Assembly: GCA_003313425.1 (NCBI GenBank)
Contig: NHZP01000012.1
Location: 620,001-684,000 of the forward strand
Length of the DNA: 64,000 nucleotides
Source: Pseudopyrenochaeta lycopersici
Lineage: Eukaryota > Ascomycota > Dothideomycetes > Pleosporales > Pseudopyrenochaetaceae
Direction: 5' to 3'
This document shows, in pieces, positions 10,736 through 21,007 of the stretch (position 1 is the first letter of the stretch; every line of letters starts with the position of its first letter). A program made the translations under genes and the position numbers. The notes under the pieces were generated by a model. That model saw only the letters and a program-made list of their open reading frames with translations. It searched no databases and was not told where the DNA came from.

Positions 10736-12407
10736 TCAGGCACGATGTAGCGGTCAAAGTGGCTAGGTTAACCATGTCTTGATCCCGTAAATGGGCCGAG
10801 CCTGAGTTTCTCACTCAGACCACTTTGTTGAAGCGAAGTTGCACAACGGGTAGTCCTCCGGCACTGATGTTGTCCTAAGGCAAATACTGTGCGTGCTGTG
10901 CCAGCAAAAGCCACGCGAGATGGTCCAGTTACAATACAGGCAAGCTTTCGTAAACATGCGGGGTAAGGTCCGGTGTGTACAAGCAGGGAGTCTTGCATTC
11001 ATAGAGCCAGTGTGCTGCAGATCGAAAACGGCAGCTCGGATATTGGGCATTGGGCACATGTTCCCGTGCGGGTCCACGTGTACGAAAGAGGAGCAGTTCA
11101 AGATGCCAACGGAGAGCTTTGCGACATCTATGCAATTTTGAGGCGATGACTGATGAGGTGGGGAGACGTAATGGGTGGCAATGGCATCACCAGAGCTGAT
11201 TGACCAGAAGGAAAGGACAAATTCCTTACACAGACAAAGAGACACTGAAGCACTACAACTCCACATCGTAGCAGGGTGCTTATGGTTTGAAAATCAGGGG
11301 TTTTGCCATTCAGTCTCAGGTGACCATCTCGAGCTTCAGTGTTTGCTTCCAGACACATTGAAGCCGAGATCTCCTGGGCTTGGTTCGAAACTTTCCAGCC
11401 ACTTGCACACATCCCGTTTTGCCGTATACTTTTCACTACATTTGAGCATCGTGTACACATTTGGAGATAGTTCGAGGCCTTGCGTAGCACGAGCTCTCAG
11501 CAGCTTAGAACAAGGTACGGCAGATATTTTACCGACTTCCAGAAAGATGTGGTATGAAACAAACCAGGGAGCTGAATGCACTTATGCCCGGTGCACCACG
11601 AAGAAGGGATCCCCCTGCAGCGTCATCGATTCGGTCGGTGCTTGGGCGGATAGGTGGCAGCGGTGAAGCCAGGTTGGCGCCGCGCAAGAATACCGGCGAG
11701 CTGTCAAATCTCTTTCCGGATGCCGTGGAAGGGTAGGCTAAGAACGATGTGGATGTTCATTTTTGTGGTGATGATCGACATCCCAGCCGCCAAGATTTCA
11801 CCAGCCCACGAGCTTCGCGGTGCAACAATGACGACAGGCGAACTTTCATGAACATCCGTAAGGATAGCTAAGGAAAGAGGAGGTGTTTTGCAGAAATCTT
11901 CTGAGGATGGTGGCGAAGAGATCGTCTTAAAAAGTCCGGTTCATTGCAAAAGCCTCAAGACGTGGCAGTTGTGTTGTCAATGCGAAATTAAAGAACCGAG
12001 ACACAAGAAACATTAAAACGGCTATAGCGTGTCGGGAAATCCAAATGTACCAGGAATAGCCAAGGTGCTTTTGGGGGTGAATGAGGAGTTGCAGGGCGTT
12101 GCGTCGTGTCCGGTCTTACTCGCTGCCCAATGATTGTGAGTTGGGCTGATGGGGCGAGAGTGAGGCGGCATCATTGCATGAAGACCCAACTTGGACTTGA
12201 TCAGGCCAGGACACTGTTCCAGGCTACACCTTAGTATTAGCAAGGCGCGTGTGATCGTCGTTTCGCAATAGATAATAATGCATGCCTGCTGGCAAGTATA
12301 AGATTGGATGCGCCCAAGCTTATCGTCGATTCATCAACGTGGTGAACGGATACCTCAGTTGGCTCTGATCGTCTCTCTTGAACACAAGTCTTCTAGCAAA
12401 ACTCTCA
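10736..12407. other. Gene-poor intergenic region
   Basis: Several overlapping frames of 60-163 codons on both strands contradict each other. None has a recognised domain, codon pattern or consistent splice structure. No gene called. Confidence 0.45.
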
Positions 12408-12822
12408 ATGCATCAAATGGCAGTTCCAAACTCTTACTTTGTTCCTGGATTTGGCATCTCAAGAGCTGTAATCCAGAATGAGATCCGGTATCATTGCGGT
12501 CCAGATGCAATTGTTCGGCCATACACCTTTCAGGTATGATGATTAGCGTGCGAGTCTAGGCTCATCCAGAACCATAATGAGACTAATTAGTTCATCAGGG
12601 ACGTGACGGCTTCCTCATCACGACCATTGGACCTCCCTTGACTAAGGTATATGCTCATCCTTAAGATATGTGCCACAATACTGACTGGAGTAGGCGCAAA
12701 TCGATGACCTGAAGATCTCCTCAATCGAATATGAGGAGAAGCAATCGCGCATCGCCAACGAATCCAGTGTCTTCGTGAACGCACCAATTTCGATTAATCA
12801 ACGAATACGGCGGAGCCAATGA
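12408..12822 (+). CDS. Small (100 aa) three-exon protein, uncharacterised
   Basis: Exons 12408-12533, 12599-12646 and 12694-12822, all joined in phase 0; introns of 65 nt (GTATGA...TCAG) and 47 nt (GTATAT, CTGAC branch, TAG). Exon lengths 126, 48 and 129 nt give 100 aa. The product begins MHQMAVPNSYFVPGFGISR and contains YHCGPDAIVRPYTFQ, GRDGFLITTIGPPLTK and a charged helical C-terminus (QIDDLKISSIEYEEKQSR). Met4 (12417) is an alternative start. The three exons join into one continuous, protein-like sequence with no stop. That is strong evidence for a real gene, because each exon alone is too short to stand out. It resembles, from memory only, a family of about 100-aa ascomycete proteins sharing a GISR...CGP...VRPY...GRDG core. 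No function is known to me; no signal peptide or membrane segment is visible. Confidence 0.75.
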
Positions 12823-14376
12823 TCTGGAACAAGCCAACAGCGCGTGGCTCCTTCGTACCTCAGCATTGCAATGGGCCCCAAGAGGGAAATGCGCTATCTC
12901 TCCTCTTGTCCTTTGTCTGCTCCTATGATACGTTGTCATTCTCTTTTCATGCAGTATTATTAGCGTGCATCACCTGTTCAGGCGGATATCAGCTGTTTTA
13001 GTTCCGCTATACGTTTCGGTTTATCGTCTGCGACTCAACGGGCGTTTTTGGAATCAGTCTCACCGAGGAATCCAATATCGAGGACTTTTTTTTTGGTCTT
13101 TTGGCGTTCGAGTATTGAGAAGAGTCCGTACAGAAATCAATTTTGTCACATTTGTACACTGTGTTCTCATTTGTGTGAGATGTGGATGGTGATCTTGTGA
13201 TGCAATGCTGTTCTTATCCAAAGCATGTCATCGCACATTCACCGATAGGTATGTCCTGTGGCTATCAATGCTCGAAATTGTTTACATCCTGCTGAAATTT
13301 TGTGTGGGACTTAATTCTGTAAGCAACGGCTTCATTGACGTTCTGACGAAGATGCTGTTCGAGGTCCGATGAAACTTCGTTCTCGTAAGAGGCAAAAGCG
13401 CGATTCGCCTCATACAATCGTCGAGGCGTCATTACTAGAACATTTGCACTATCGAAAACGCTCGCATATGTTTGACCGGCGCATGAAGACCCTTTGTGTG
13501 GAATGTCGTATCGCGCCTTGGGGCTGGAGCACGCACGCGGTGAGAAAACAGACAACGCTTGCCTCAACTTCTACTCACCGGCTATTTCGGCGAAGCCACA
13601 TTGGAGCCACGTCAAACTTTCACATTTCTGCCTACAGGAAGAGAAGAAACGGAGGAAGAAGGGCGCAAATGTTGTCAAGTTAAAGTTGCGGAGAGGGTGA
13701 GGCGGAGCCCCAAGATGAACGAACAAATTCGGACCCTGATTGGATAAAGACCTTTGTCAGCAAACCGGTGAAGTCGGTCACCAAATCTGGGGGAAACTCC
13801 ATCAATGGCGTCGATTACGCTTAAGGACCTTCCGGAGGCGTTTATAAAGCCATATGCCCGCCTCATTGAGCATCATGGAGTTACTTCATTGCCTAAACCT
13901 GGTCTTGACCATCTCCTTTCCAAGGCCTCGTAGATGCCAATGAGACCTAATTTCTCATTAGGCGCAATCATCACCACCCGTTCATCACATAGAGACCTAT
14001 TTCCCCACCGCAATAGCGCTGGTGTTGTACAAAAGCATCACATGATCACAAGGATATATAGGAGTGAATATATGGTCACTGGTAGCGCAAGTCATAGTGA
14101 CTTTGGGAAGCAGAAAAGAGCGTCCCTAGGAAATCTATCCAGTTCCGTACCTCTTAGAAAAATTTCCAGGACAGCACATCCCATGAAAAGCACATTCTAT
14201 ACAGCTTAGATTGGAAAGTATAAAATACACATCCCGGTTCACTTGTTAGGCGCATATTTTACTGAGCAGCCGCAGGTTATGCTATTGTTTACTTCGAATT
14301 CTAATGCCCTACCCATACAACTATGTTTTGAACTGGGAGAGGGCATTAAACGGGGATGTTACCATTTTACAGTTTT
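12823..14376. other. Intergenic region, overlapping uninformative frames
   Basis: Lies between the 100-aa gene and the 3' end of the F-box gene. The interval 13265-13750 is open on both strands in several frames, with no recognised product. A 42-codon ATG frame at 13805-13933 has protein-like composition (ITLKDLPEAFIKPYARLIEH) but is too short to call. Confidence 0.4.
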
Positions 14377-15681
14377 CTACGTCCTCAGCCAAACAAAGGG
14401 ATACGCAACAGCCGCCAAATGCCACGCTGGCCCGGAGCTCCCCTCACTAAACTCATCTATCCTACTCAACAGGTCCTCTTTCCAGCTCCCAACCTTGACC
14501 CTAGAGTCGAGAGATAGATGGGTCATCATACCCAACACATCGAACGACATCCGTGAACCCATGCGCGTGAACAGATTAGAAAGTTCCAGCTCTTCTAGCA
14601 CTGGAAGTATGGTAGGGTCTAAGGCAATGCTGCGAAGAAAAGGTGGCCAAGTTGTGTTTTCGTCACGGAGCACGACGTGGTTGAGTTTCAGGAATTTAAG
14701 CGTAGTTGACGAATGGGCGAGGAACGCAGTGAGGTCGATCGCATCGTTGATGCGGAATAGCGAGAGTTTACACGACTCGAGATGGGCGAAGGTACAATGC
14801 CGCCCCATCTCTCCGAATAGGTCGTCCTCGAGGCTACTGTAACAACTCAAATCCAGCACCCTAACATTGCGTGCTTTGGCAAGAAAGCGAACAACGAATG
14901 GAGCACGATGAGTCTCGAGTTCGAAGCCAGAGTCTGGGTATCTCCAGTCTCGGAGATTGAGCTGGAGGACTTCAAGGCTGGCCAATACAGCATCGAAATT
15001 TCGAAGCGAAGGTGCGAGACTCTCAAGGCGGCCGATGCTAATTGCGCCGTGGTTGTTGATGAGGTGGTTCGAGATGATCTTCACGGAGAGTGAGGTAGAG
15101 GCAATGGCCGCCATTGTGCTCACAAAAGGCCTACTCATCTCATGTTGACTACTTTCGCAGTATCTTCTTCCAAATTTCCCATACTTCTTATCCATACCTT
15201 CATACTCGAACATAATACTCTCAAGTTTGCCAAGCTTAGTGAAGACGTTTGTTAGACATTTCTGGTCATATCTTGTCTCGTTGAAGAATGTTGCAAGCTC
15301 CTCCGCTACTTTGTTGTCGCTCACGTACTGCTGTTCTAATTTGGACTTGGCCGAGTTGGTGTTGTATGGGCCGAAGATAGCTTGCGCTTCTGAGATACGT
15401 TTTCGTGTACTCCAGAGGTGAATGGAATGTCGAGGAGTGGCGTCTATGATGAGATTCTGGAGTGTGTTACCGAAGTCTGCGTGCGCCGTAACCTGGAATA
15501 ATGCATCGAGACTTTCTTTAGTCCACTTGAGTGTCCTTGTGCGGAAGTAGCGGTATCTGAAATCGTGCAATGTCTGTTGCCTAAGAGAGGAGCAGACAAG
15601 CCGGAGACAACGGGATGCTTGGAGATCAAGATGAGATGCAATTTGCTCAATCAACTCGGTCGGAAGAGATGTCAATGGCAT
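14377..15681 (-). CDS. F-box domain protein
   Basis: Single-exon 434-aa protein. Residues about 3-40 (LTSLPTELIEQIASHLD, then LRLVCSSLRQ) form a clear F-box, the Skp1-binding motif of SCF ubiquitin ligases. The rest shows leucine-spaced segments (RNVRVLDLSCYSSL, THLESCKLSLFR-like, LEELELSNLF) suggestive of degenerate LRR-type repeats, as in many fungal F-box proteins. The ATG at 15681 places the F-box at the extreme N-terminus, as is usual. It probably recruits an unknown substrate for ubiquitination. The WKF gene lies 226 bp upstream on the same strand. Large plus-strand frames inside it are antisense shadows. Confidence 0.88.
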   Translation of the reverse strand: MPLTSLPTELIEQIASHLDLQASRCLRLVCSSLRQQTLHDFRYRYFRTRTLKWTKESLDALFQVTAHADFGNTLQNLIIDATPRHSIHLWSTRKRISEAQAIFGPYNTNSAKSKLEQQYVSDNKVAEELATFFNETRYDQKCLTNVFTKLGKLESIMFEYEGMDKKYGKFGRRYCESSQHEMSRPFVSTMAAIASTSLSVKIISNHLINNHGAISIGRLESLAPSLRNFDAVLASLEVLQLNLRDWRYPDSGFELETHRAPFVVRFLAKARNVRVLDLSCYSSLEDDLFGEMGRHCTFAHLESCKLSLFRINDAIDLTAFLAHSSTTLKFLKLNHVVLRDENTTWPPFLRSIALDPTILPVLEELELSNLFTRMGSRMSFDVLGMMTHLSLDSRVKVGSWKEDLLSRIDEFSEGSSGPAWHLAAVAYPFVWLRT

Positions 15682-15907
15682 TGCTCGTGGATTTTGTTAA
15701 GCGCTCAGATCATATTCTATTACTATCTAAGTGGCGGATCATGCGCATTCTATAAGATGAAAGGGAGGCGAATCGAAGTGGGGAAGCTCAACCGCCCTAT
15801 GCTGAATTGGGTATCGTAGATATGCACAGGCTATATTGCGAGGAAGCCCAAAAGTGATCATGGTAAAAAATGAAGACAGCTTTGCCTGGTTGACACTAAT
15901 GGTAAGT

Positions 15908-17698
15908 CTACTCGCTGTCGCTATCGCTGCTACTATCGCCGCTACTATCGCTGCCATTGCTCTCTGATGTGTCGCCGTCGGACTTGCCGCCTCGTACGCT
16001 ATCATCGTCGCTCTCGCTATCAGACTTCGAGTCTGAACTATCATCACTATCTTCAGAGTCCGATTCTGAGTCAGAAGTCTCCTCATCGCTGCTACTGTCC
16101 GAGCTGCTATCGTCGCTAGAGACCTCTCCCCTGCGTTTCCGCTTCTGCGAGTCTCTTTGTGGCGGAGCGAGGCTCTTCATTATTGGGTTGATGCCATTCC
16201 TTTGGGTGGACGCTGGCAAGATGGGCGCAGTCCGGCCTAGTGCTGTCAAAAGAGCTTCAGCGCGCTTCCTCTGTAGTCGTCGGATATAGCCTTCGCCATG
16301 GGGATGGCCAAGCAAGCCTTCCACATCACCCTCCACCTTTCTTCGCTTCCTTTCTTTTGAAACCCGTTCTTTTTGCGCTTCTGCTTGAGCGGCTTCTCTC
16401 GCCTCTTCGTCGTGCACAGCTATTGGGTTTTGCTTGTCTTGTTCGTCGAGTTCTTTCAACATTTTGCCGCACCTCTCACTCAAACGCTCAATGACGCCTG
16501 CCCCTTTCAATCCCTGAACATACTCTAACAGAGCTTCAGAATGCTCTTCAGGTATACGAAATATGTTCAGTGCGTTGTCTACCACATCGTTCTGCTTCGC
16601 CTTGTTGAACTTCCAATGGTCGCGATCAGTGTAGTACTGGTTGAGATAGGAAATGTAGACTGATGGATCTTTCTTTTTACCCTTTGCCGTACTCGAGTTT
16701 GTGGTGTTCGTAGCTGTTGACTGTTTTTCGTGGGTTGTGGAGGTTGGCTTTACTGTCACTGCTGTTGCCTCCAAAATCGGTTGACCTGTCTGCTCTGCGT
16801 CAGATTTCGGGGTTTTGGTTGCTTCAATCTTTGGCTGCGTCTTTTCTAGCTGGCCCGACTTCCTTGCTGATTTCTCTTCCTCAGCGATCAAAGAGTGCAA
16901 CGCGAAGTTTGAAACCTCAGGCGGCGCGGAAACAGCACCCGTACCCTTGTGCTCGGCCACCCACTTCTTGAAGAGATCCTGACCCGTGTTACCATCAGTA
17001 GTTTTGGTGTCAGGGGTGAACGCTACAGACTTCCGGCGGTCAGTCTGTGGTGGTGAACCAGAAGGTTTCTTGTTGTTGCTCTTGCTTGTATTCGCGCGTC
17101 TTTGTGGAGTTGCGAAAGTGGTCAAGTCTTTTTGGTCTGATTCAGTGGACGCAAGTAAAGTTGGCCAATCTTCTGTGGACACAGAGTCATCAGGTGAGAG
17201 AGTGGACTTTGCTGAGCGTCCGTGGCCTGATTGAAACTGAGCACCATCTTGATCCCGTCGCTTGGTCGGCTTTGCCTTCTTCTTTCGGTAGTTTGGATCT
17301 CCTTTTGGGTGGGCTGTTTCCGTTGCTGGTGCTACTTCTGGGACAGCTTCCACTTTTCCAGTGCCTGAAACCGCAATGGTAGACATATCGTGACCAATTG
17401 TTCCATTGGTCTCTGCTTTTTCGCTCATTCTGCTTTTCTTCGGGGTTTGGCGACCAGCCTCAGCTGGCTCAGATCGGTGTTTTCGCTTGCCAAGCTTTGA
17501 CGGTTTCCCGTTTACGGCAGGCTCGACTGAAGATTGAAAATCATCCTGAACGTCCTTCGGTGCATCATAGGCTGGGACATGCTGAGGCCCATCGTGTAAG
17601 GCTTCATAGTCAGGGACGGTGACTCCGGATTGGCTCTCGGTCTTGAGGGCGAGACCCAGTCTTCGCCAGGCGGGAATTCTGTCCCCGTCGTGTGCCAT
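15908..17698 (-). CDS. WKF-domain protein (C7orf50-like), probable nucleolar/nuclear protein
   Basis: Single-exon 596-aa protein. Features in order: a short conserved N-terminal motif IPAWRRLGLALK (residues about 8-19); a long disordered, Lys/Ser/Thr-rich region with several basic clusters (GKRKHRSEP, KKKAKPTKRRD) that could act as nuclear or nucleolar signals; the WKF domain (SVYISYLNQYYTDRDHWKFNKAKQ onward, roughly 345-415) containing the name-giving Trp-Lys-Phe; a basic KERKRRK helix; and a C-terminal tail of alternating Ser and Asp/Glu typical of nucleolar chaperone-like proteins and CK2 substrates. The WKF family includes human C7orf50 and is poorly characterised; a role in ribosome biogenesis is inference. 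Transcribed divergently from proteasome alpha-1, 339 bp away. Confidence 0.8.
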   Translation of the reverse strand: MAHDGDRIPAWRRLGLALKTESQSGVTVPDYEALHDGPQHVPAYDAPKDVQDDFQSSVEPAVNGKPSKLGKRKHRSEPAEAGRQTPKKSRMSEKAETNGTIGHDMSTIAVSGTGKVEAVPEVAPATETAHPKGDPNYRKKKAKPTKRRDQDGAQFQSGHGRSAKSTLSPDDSVSTEDWPTLLASTESDQKDLTTFATPQRRANTSKSNNKKPSGSPPQTDRRKSVAFTPDTKTTDGNTGQDLFKKWVAEHKGTGAVSAPPEVSNFALHSLIAEEEKSARKSGQLEKTQPKIEATKTPKSDAEQTGQPILEATAVTVKPTSTTHEKQSTATNTTNSSTAKGKKKDPSVYISYLNQYYTDRDHWKFNKAKQNDVVDNALNIFRIPEEHSEALLEYVQGLKGAGVIERLSERCGKMLKELDEQDKQNPIAVHDEEAREAAQAEAQKERVSKERKRRKVEGDVEGLLGHPHGEGYIRRLQRKRAEALLTALGRTAPILPASTQRNGINPIMKSLAPPQRDSQKRKRRGEVSSDDSSSDSSSDEETSDSESDSEDSDDSSDSKSDSESDDDSVRGGKSDGDTSESNGSDSSGDSSSDSDSE

Positions 17699-18037
17699 GA
17701 TGAATGTGGAATATGGCGATTATTTCACATTATGCGAAGATGCTCTCCTTCGCTCATGCCCGAATCAGCTGGTGCCGCTTGGTCTTGTCAGTATGGAAAG
17801 GTCGAATGAGAGGCGACAGGCAGAGAATTTCGGAGCTGATGCGCCGCGCGCACTGACCACTCTATGGCGATCCGGACTTGTAGCTCTGGGCCAGGCTGCA
17901 CGCAACGCGTACAGCGGCCAACGACGACCACTATCGCCATCGGATCCACGTCTACAGAGCTTACCGTAATTTCCTAGAGCTGCAACTGGAGCTGAACAAC
18001 TCGACTATACAAATACACACATACATCCTTCGCCATC
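17699..18037. promoter_or_regulatory. Bidirectional promoter, WKF protein / proteasome alpha-1
   Basis: 339 bp separate the two start codons on opposite strands, so both promoters and leaders must lie here. No convincing TATA box was seen, as expected for housekeeping genes. I did not find a proteasome-associated control element with certainty. Confidence 0.6.
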
Positions 18038-19069
18038 ATGTCTGGTTCGTAGCAAGCTCCCCACATCCTCTTGTGTGCCATCCACATATACTAACAGCTA
18101 CCTCGTCATGCAGGAAGCGCAGGCTACGACCGGCACATCACCATTTTCTCAGACCAAGGTCGCTTATATCAAGTCGGTACGGAACCAGCCCGCACCTCCC
18201 GCCGTCGATACGGCAATGAAGCTGTCCCGCAGCTGTCCCCACCAACTATTGTTAACATTACCGTCTCGCAGAGTATGCATTCAAGGCAATCACGGCAGCG
18301 AACATCACATCATTGGGTGTGCGAGGCAAGGACTGTGCAGTTGTCATCTCACAGAAGAAGGTTCCTGTACGTATATATTGTAAAATCGACCGAGCAGCAT
18401 AGTTGACGTATATACATAGGACAAGCTCATCGACCCCGCCTCGGTATCCCACATCTTCAGGCTCTCGCCGTCAGTTGGTTGTGTCATGACTGGTTCCATC
18501 GCCGATGCGAGGGCTTCCGTGAGCAGAGCGCGGGGTGAGGCTGCTGAGTTCCGCTACAAGTTTGGCTACGAGATGCCCTGCGACGTTCTAGCAAAAAGGA
18601 TTGCCAACATCAGCCAGGTCTACACACAGCGCGTAAGTGGTAACATGAAAGAACATGTCTATGGGACACTGAGACAATATAGGCTTACATGCGGCCGCTG
18701 GGCGTTGCTACGACCCTCATCTCGCTGGACTCTGAGTACGGCCCCCAACTCTACAAGTGCGACCCGGCAGGCTACTATGTGGGCTACAAGGCAACAGCAT
18801 CGGGTCCGAAGACGCAGGAGGCGCTCAATTTTCTCGAAAAGAAGCTGAAGAACAAGGAGCACGCCGAGGGCAGCTGGAAGGAGGTTGTGGAGCTGGCAAT
18901 TACTGCATTGAGCACGGTCTTATCCGTCGATTTCAAGAAGGGCGAATTGGAGATCGGAATCGTTGGAGGACCCAAGACCAATGGCCAGGAGGGCACAGAC
19001 CCCGCGTTCAGGGCGCTCACCGAGGATGAGATTGATGAACGGCTGCAGTCAATCGCAGACAAGGATTGA
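18038..19069 (+). CDS. SCL1: 20S proteasome subunit alpha type-1 (PSMA6/Scl1 orthologue)
   Basis: Five exons: 18038-18044, 18114-18176, 18272-18366, 18420-18632, 18683-19069; 254 aa. All joins keep frame with GT/AG introns of 50-95 nt. The first exon is only 7 nt (ATGTCTG). Seen: the alpha-subunit signature [20 protein letters not shown] near the N-terminus, followed by [34 protein letters not shown], the RAYMRPLGV motif and [12 protein letters not shown]. This pattern is specific to the alpha-1/PSMA6 (Scl1) branch and not to other alpha subunits; the length is close to yeast Scl1 (252 aa). The protein forms part of the outer ring of the 20S core and helps gate substrate entry; no catalytic Thr is expected or present. 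Confidence 0.97.
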
Positions 19070-20158
19070 GGAGCGGCGCCGTGGGGCTAGAGAGGATGTG
19101 GGCCGCTGAGATGGTAGCGATCGAACGATCCCAACCATGCCGAGATTCCAGGTAGCAAAAAAAGGACCTCTCAGACGTCAGAAGTGCAAATCAAGAGATT
19201 AGACTGTAACCTCCTGCATAAGCGTAACTGTAAAGAAGCAACCGGCGCCGAATGGAGGAGTAAAGAAGTTCAGCCTCAACTTCACAGTGGCCTGTTAGTC
19301 CTATTCGCCCATAGCTCAATGAGACCAATTCCCATATCGTCTCAGCTCCAACTGCATGCAAGAAGTCAGGAACCGATCGCAGAATAGATCATCGACGTCA
19401 TGTTACTGGCTCCCACTGGTCAATCCCTAGCACAGCCATGGTGTGGCTGACACGTCTTCTGCAGCTGTGGCTCACGGAGCGTTGTGGGTTCTACTCAGGT
19501 TACCCTACTGGGCGCACCTTTCTCAGGCTCCCTCAGCGACGAGCACGCGAAAGCCGCACCGCTAATTATAAATTGGAGCCAATCAGACCTAGTGCTGCGG
19601 CTGATGTTCACAGCTTGGCGCGCTGCCTTACCCGATTGTGCTTTTCGCTAAACCGTTCCATGCGATGTGGCGTTTTTAAGGCTGCTGAGATGCCCAGCCC
19701 AGCACCATCACACATGCCCACTCCAGCTGTCATGTACAGAATCGAAAAATAGTTGCGATGCTTGTACGGTTCCTGCATAGCGGTTTTCCATTCCTCACTC
19801 ATCCCGCAGTTGGCAATGCTACTCTTACACCTCCACTTACAAGCCCGCTTTGGCTCAAGACGGACGCTGAATGGTCCCAGCGGAGCCAGCGAGGCCAGCT
19901 GGACGCTACCCACGTCCAAATGTGGATCTCGGCAACAACGTAGCGGCGGGAGCAGCCCTGGCGACTCTATCGAGCCTTGCAGAAGGATACTACCACTGCA
20001 CCTACATCGTGAACGCCCGTTTACAACTCTATTTAACACTCGCCACGCCGCCTCATAACTCATCCACAGCAGCAAGCCTCAGTTCACTTCCCACTTTCCT
20101 ACTAGACACACCAACTCGTCGCCAGTCGACCTAACCATTACATTCACCAATCGCCAAC
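19070..20158. other. Intergenic region upstream of the 179-aa gene
   Basis: Contains the 3' region of the proteasome gene and a pyrimidine-rich leader (about 20040-20158) ahead of the next start codon. Open frames overlap on both strands with no recognised product. Confidence 0.5.
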
Positions 20159-21007
20159 ATGTCTGACGGTCGTAAGGCTCCCCAACCTCCATCATTTCGA
20201 CCATTACTTTCCATCTTCCCCGATTCAATGCAGTCAAGACGGCCTACTGACACAGCCCATTAGTTAACGATGCAAGAGCTGTGAGGGTCGCGGAGATCAT
20301 GACCGACTTCCGCAACCTCCAACATTACTTGGTCCAACTACGAGCGACACCGTCCGCGGAGGAGTACTACCTTGAAGGCTACTCTCTGCTCCGGCAGTGC
20401 GCGAGCGAAGCCCAGACCATCCTCCAAACTCCCTTCTCCGCTTCTGGCGGCGCAGCAACAGGGGACCCTGAGCGCGAGCGGCAGCAATTGAAGGCGTAAG
20501 TTGCCTCAATCCTTCATCCTACTTCCCATTTCGGCACCGCATGTACTTGGCCATGAGCCGATGATGACCTCAGATGAATCGGAGTTGGAAGCCTCAAAGA
20601 ACAGAAGCTGACATCAGAGCACAGAATCATCACAGACGCCGCTGTACGACGCTTCCAGTGCCAGAGAGCCTACTTGCGAGCGCATGCTGGACTGCGCTGG
20701 ATGAATAGCCGAAACAGCATCTTGCGCGGCCAGAAGCCGAATGCGAGCCATCTTGGTGCGCTGCAGCAGACTGACGGAACGCTGAGGAGTGTAAGTTGAA
20801 CATCAAGTCCATGTCAAATTTATGCCTTGAAGACATGGCTTCGCAGAGAAACGGCTCACTGACAGTGCCATTACACAGGAGCTTCTTGCCACCACAGATG
20901 CCTACGTCGAATCTACACTGCGCGCTCAAGATGCCGCCGCCGGCAAGTGGCTTAATGAAGACCCATCGCTGGCGCAGATTCAGCAAATGCTCATGTCTCG
21001 ACGATGA
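20159..21007 (+). CDS. Conserved-looking 179-aa protein, unrecognised
   Basis: Four exons: 20159-20171 (13 nt), 20264-20495, 20625-20790, 20879-21007. Introns have canonical GTAAG donors and TACTGAC/GCTGAC branch sites; all phases agree, giving 179 aa. The product is almost entirely predicted helix: NDARAVRVAEIMTDFRNLQH, then YYLEGYSLLRQCASEAQTIL, a short Gly/Ser/Ala loop, then ITDAAVRRFQCQRAYLRAHA, and a C-terminal helix ending QIQQMLMSRR. No signal peptide, membrane segment or metal-binding motif is visible. The splice evidence is strong. I do not recognise the family. The size and all-helical character would suit a small subunit of a nuclear complex, but that is only a guess. Confidence 0.75.

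Noticed and set aside
11175..11666. 163-codon plus-strand frame, with competing minus-strand frames
   Set aside because: Several long frames overlap on both strands in this interval, suggesting chance openness; none is recognisable.
13265..13750. Overlapping frames on both strands, possibly a transposon remnant
   Set aside because: No transposase or integrase motif, no terminal repeats seen, frames contradict each other.
14243..14842. 199-codon plus-strand frame under the F-box gene
   Set aside because: Antisense shadow of the C-terminal half of a clear F-box protein.
15957..16289. Ser/Leu-rich plus-strand frame
   Set aside because: Antisense reading of the Ser/Asp tail of the WKF protein.
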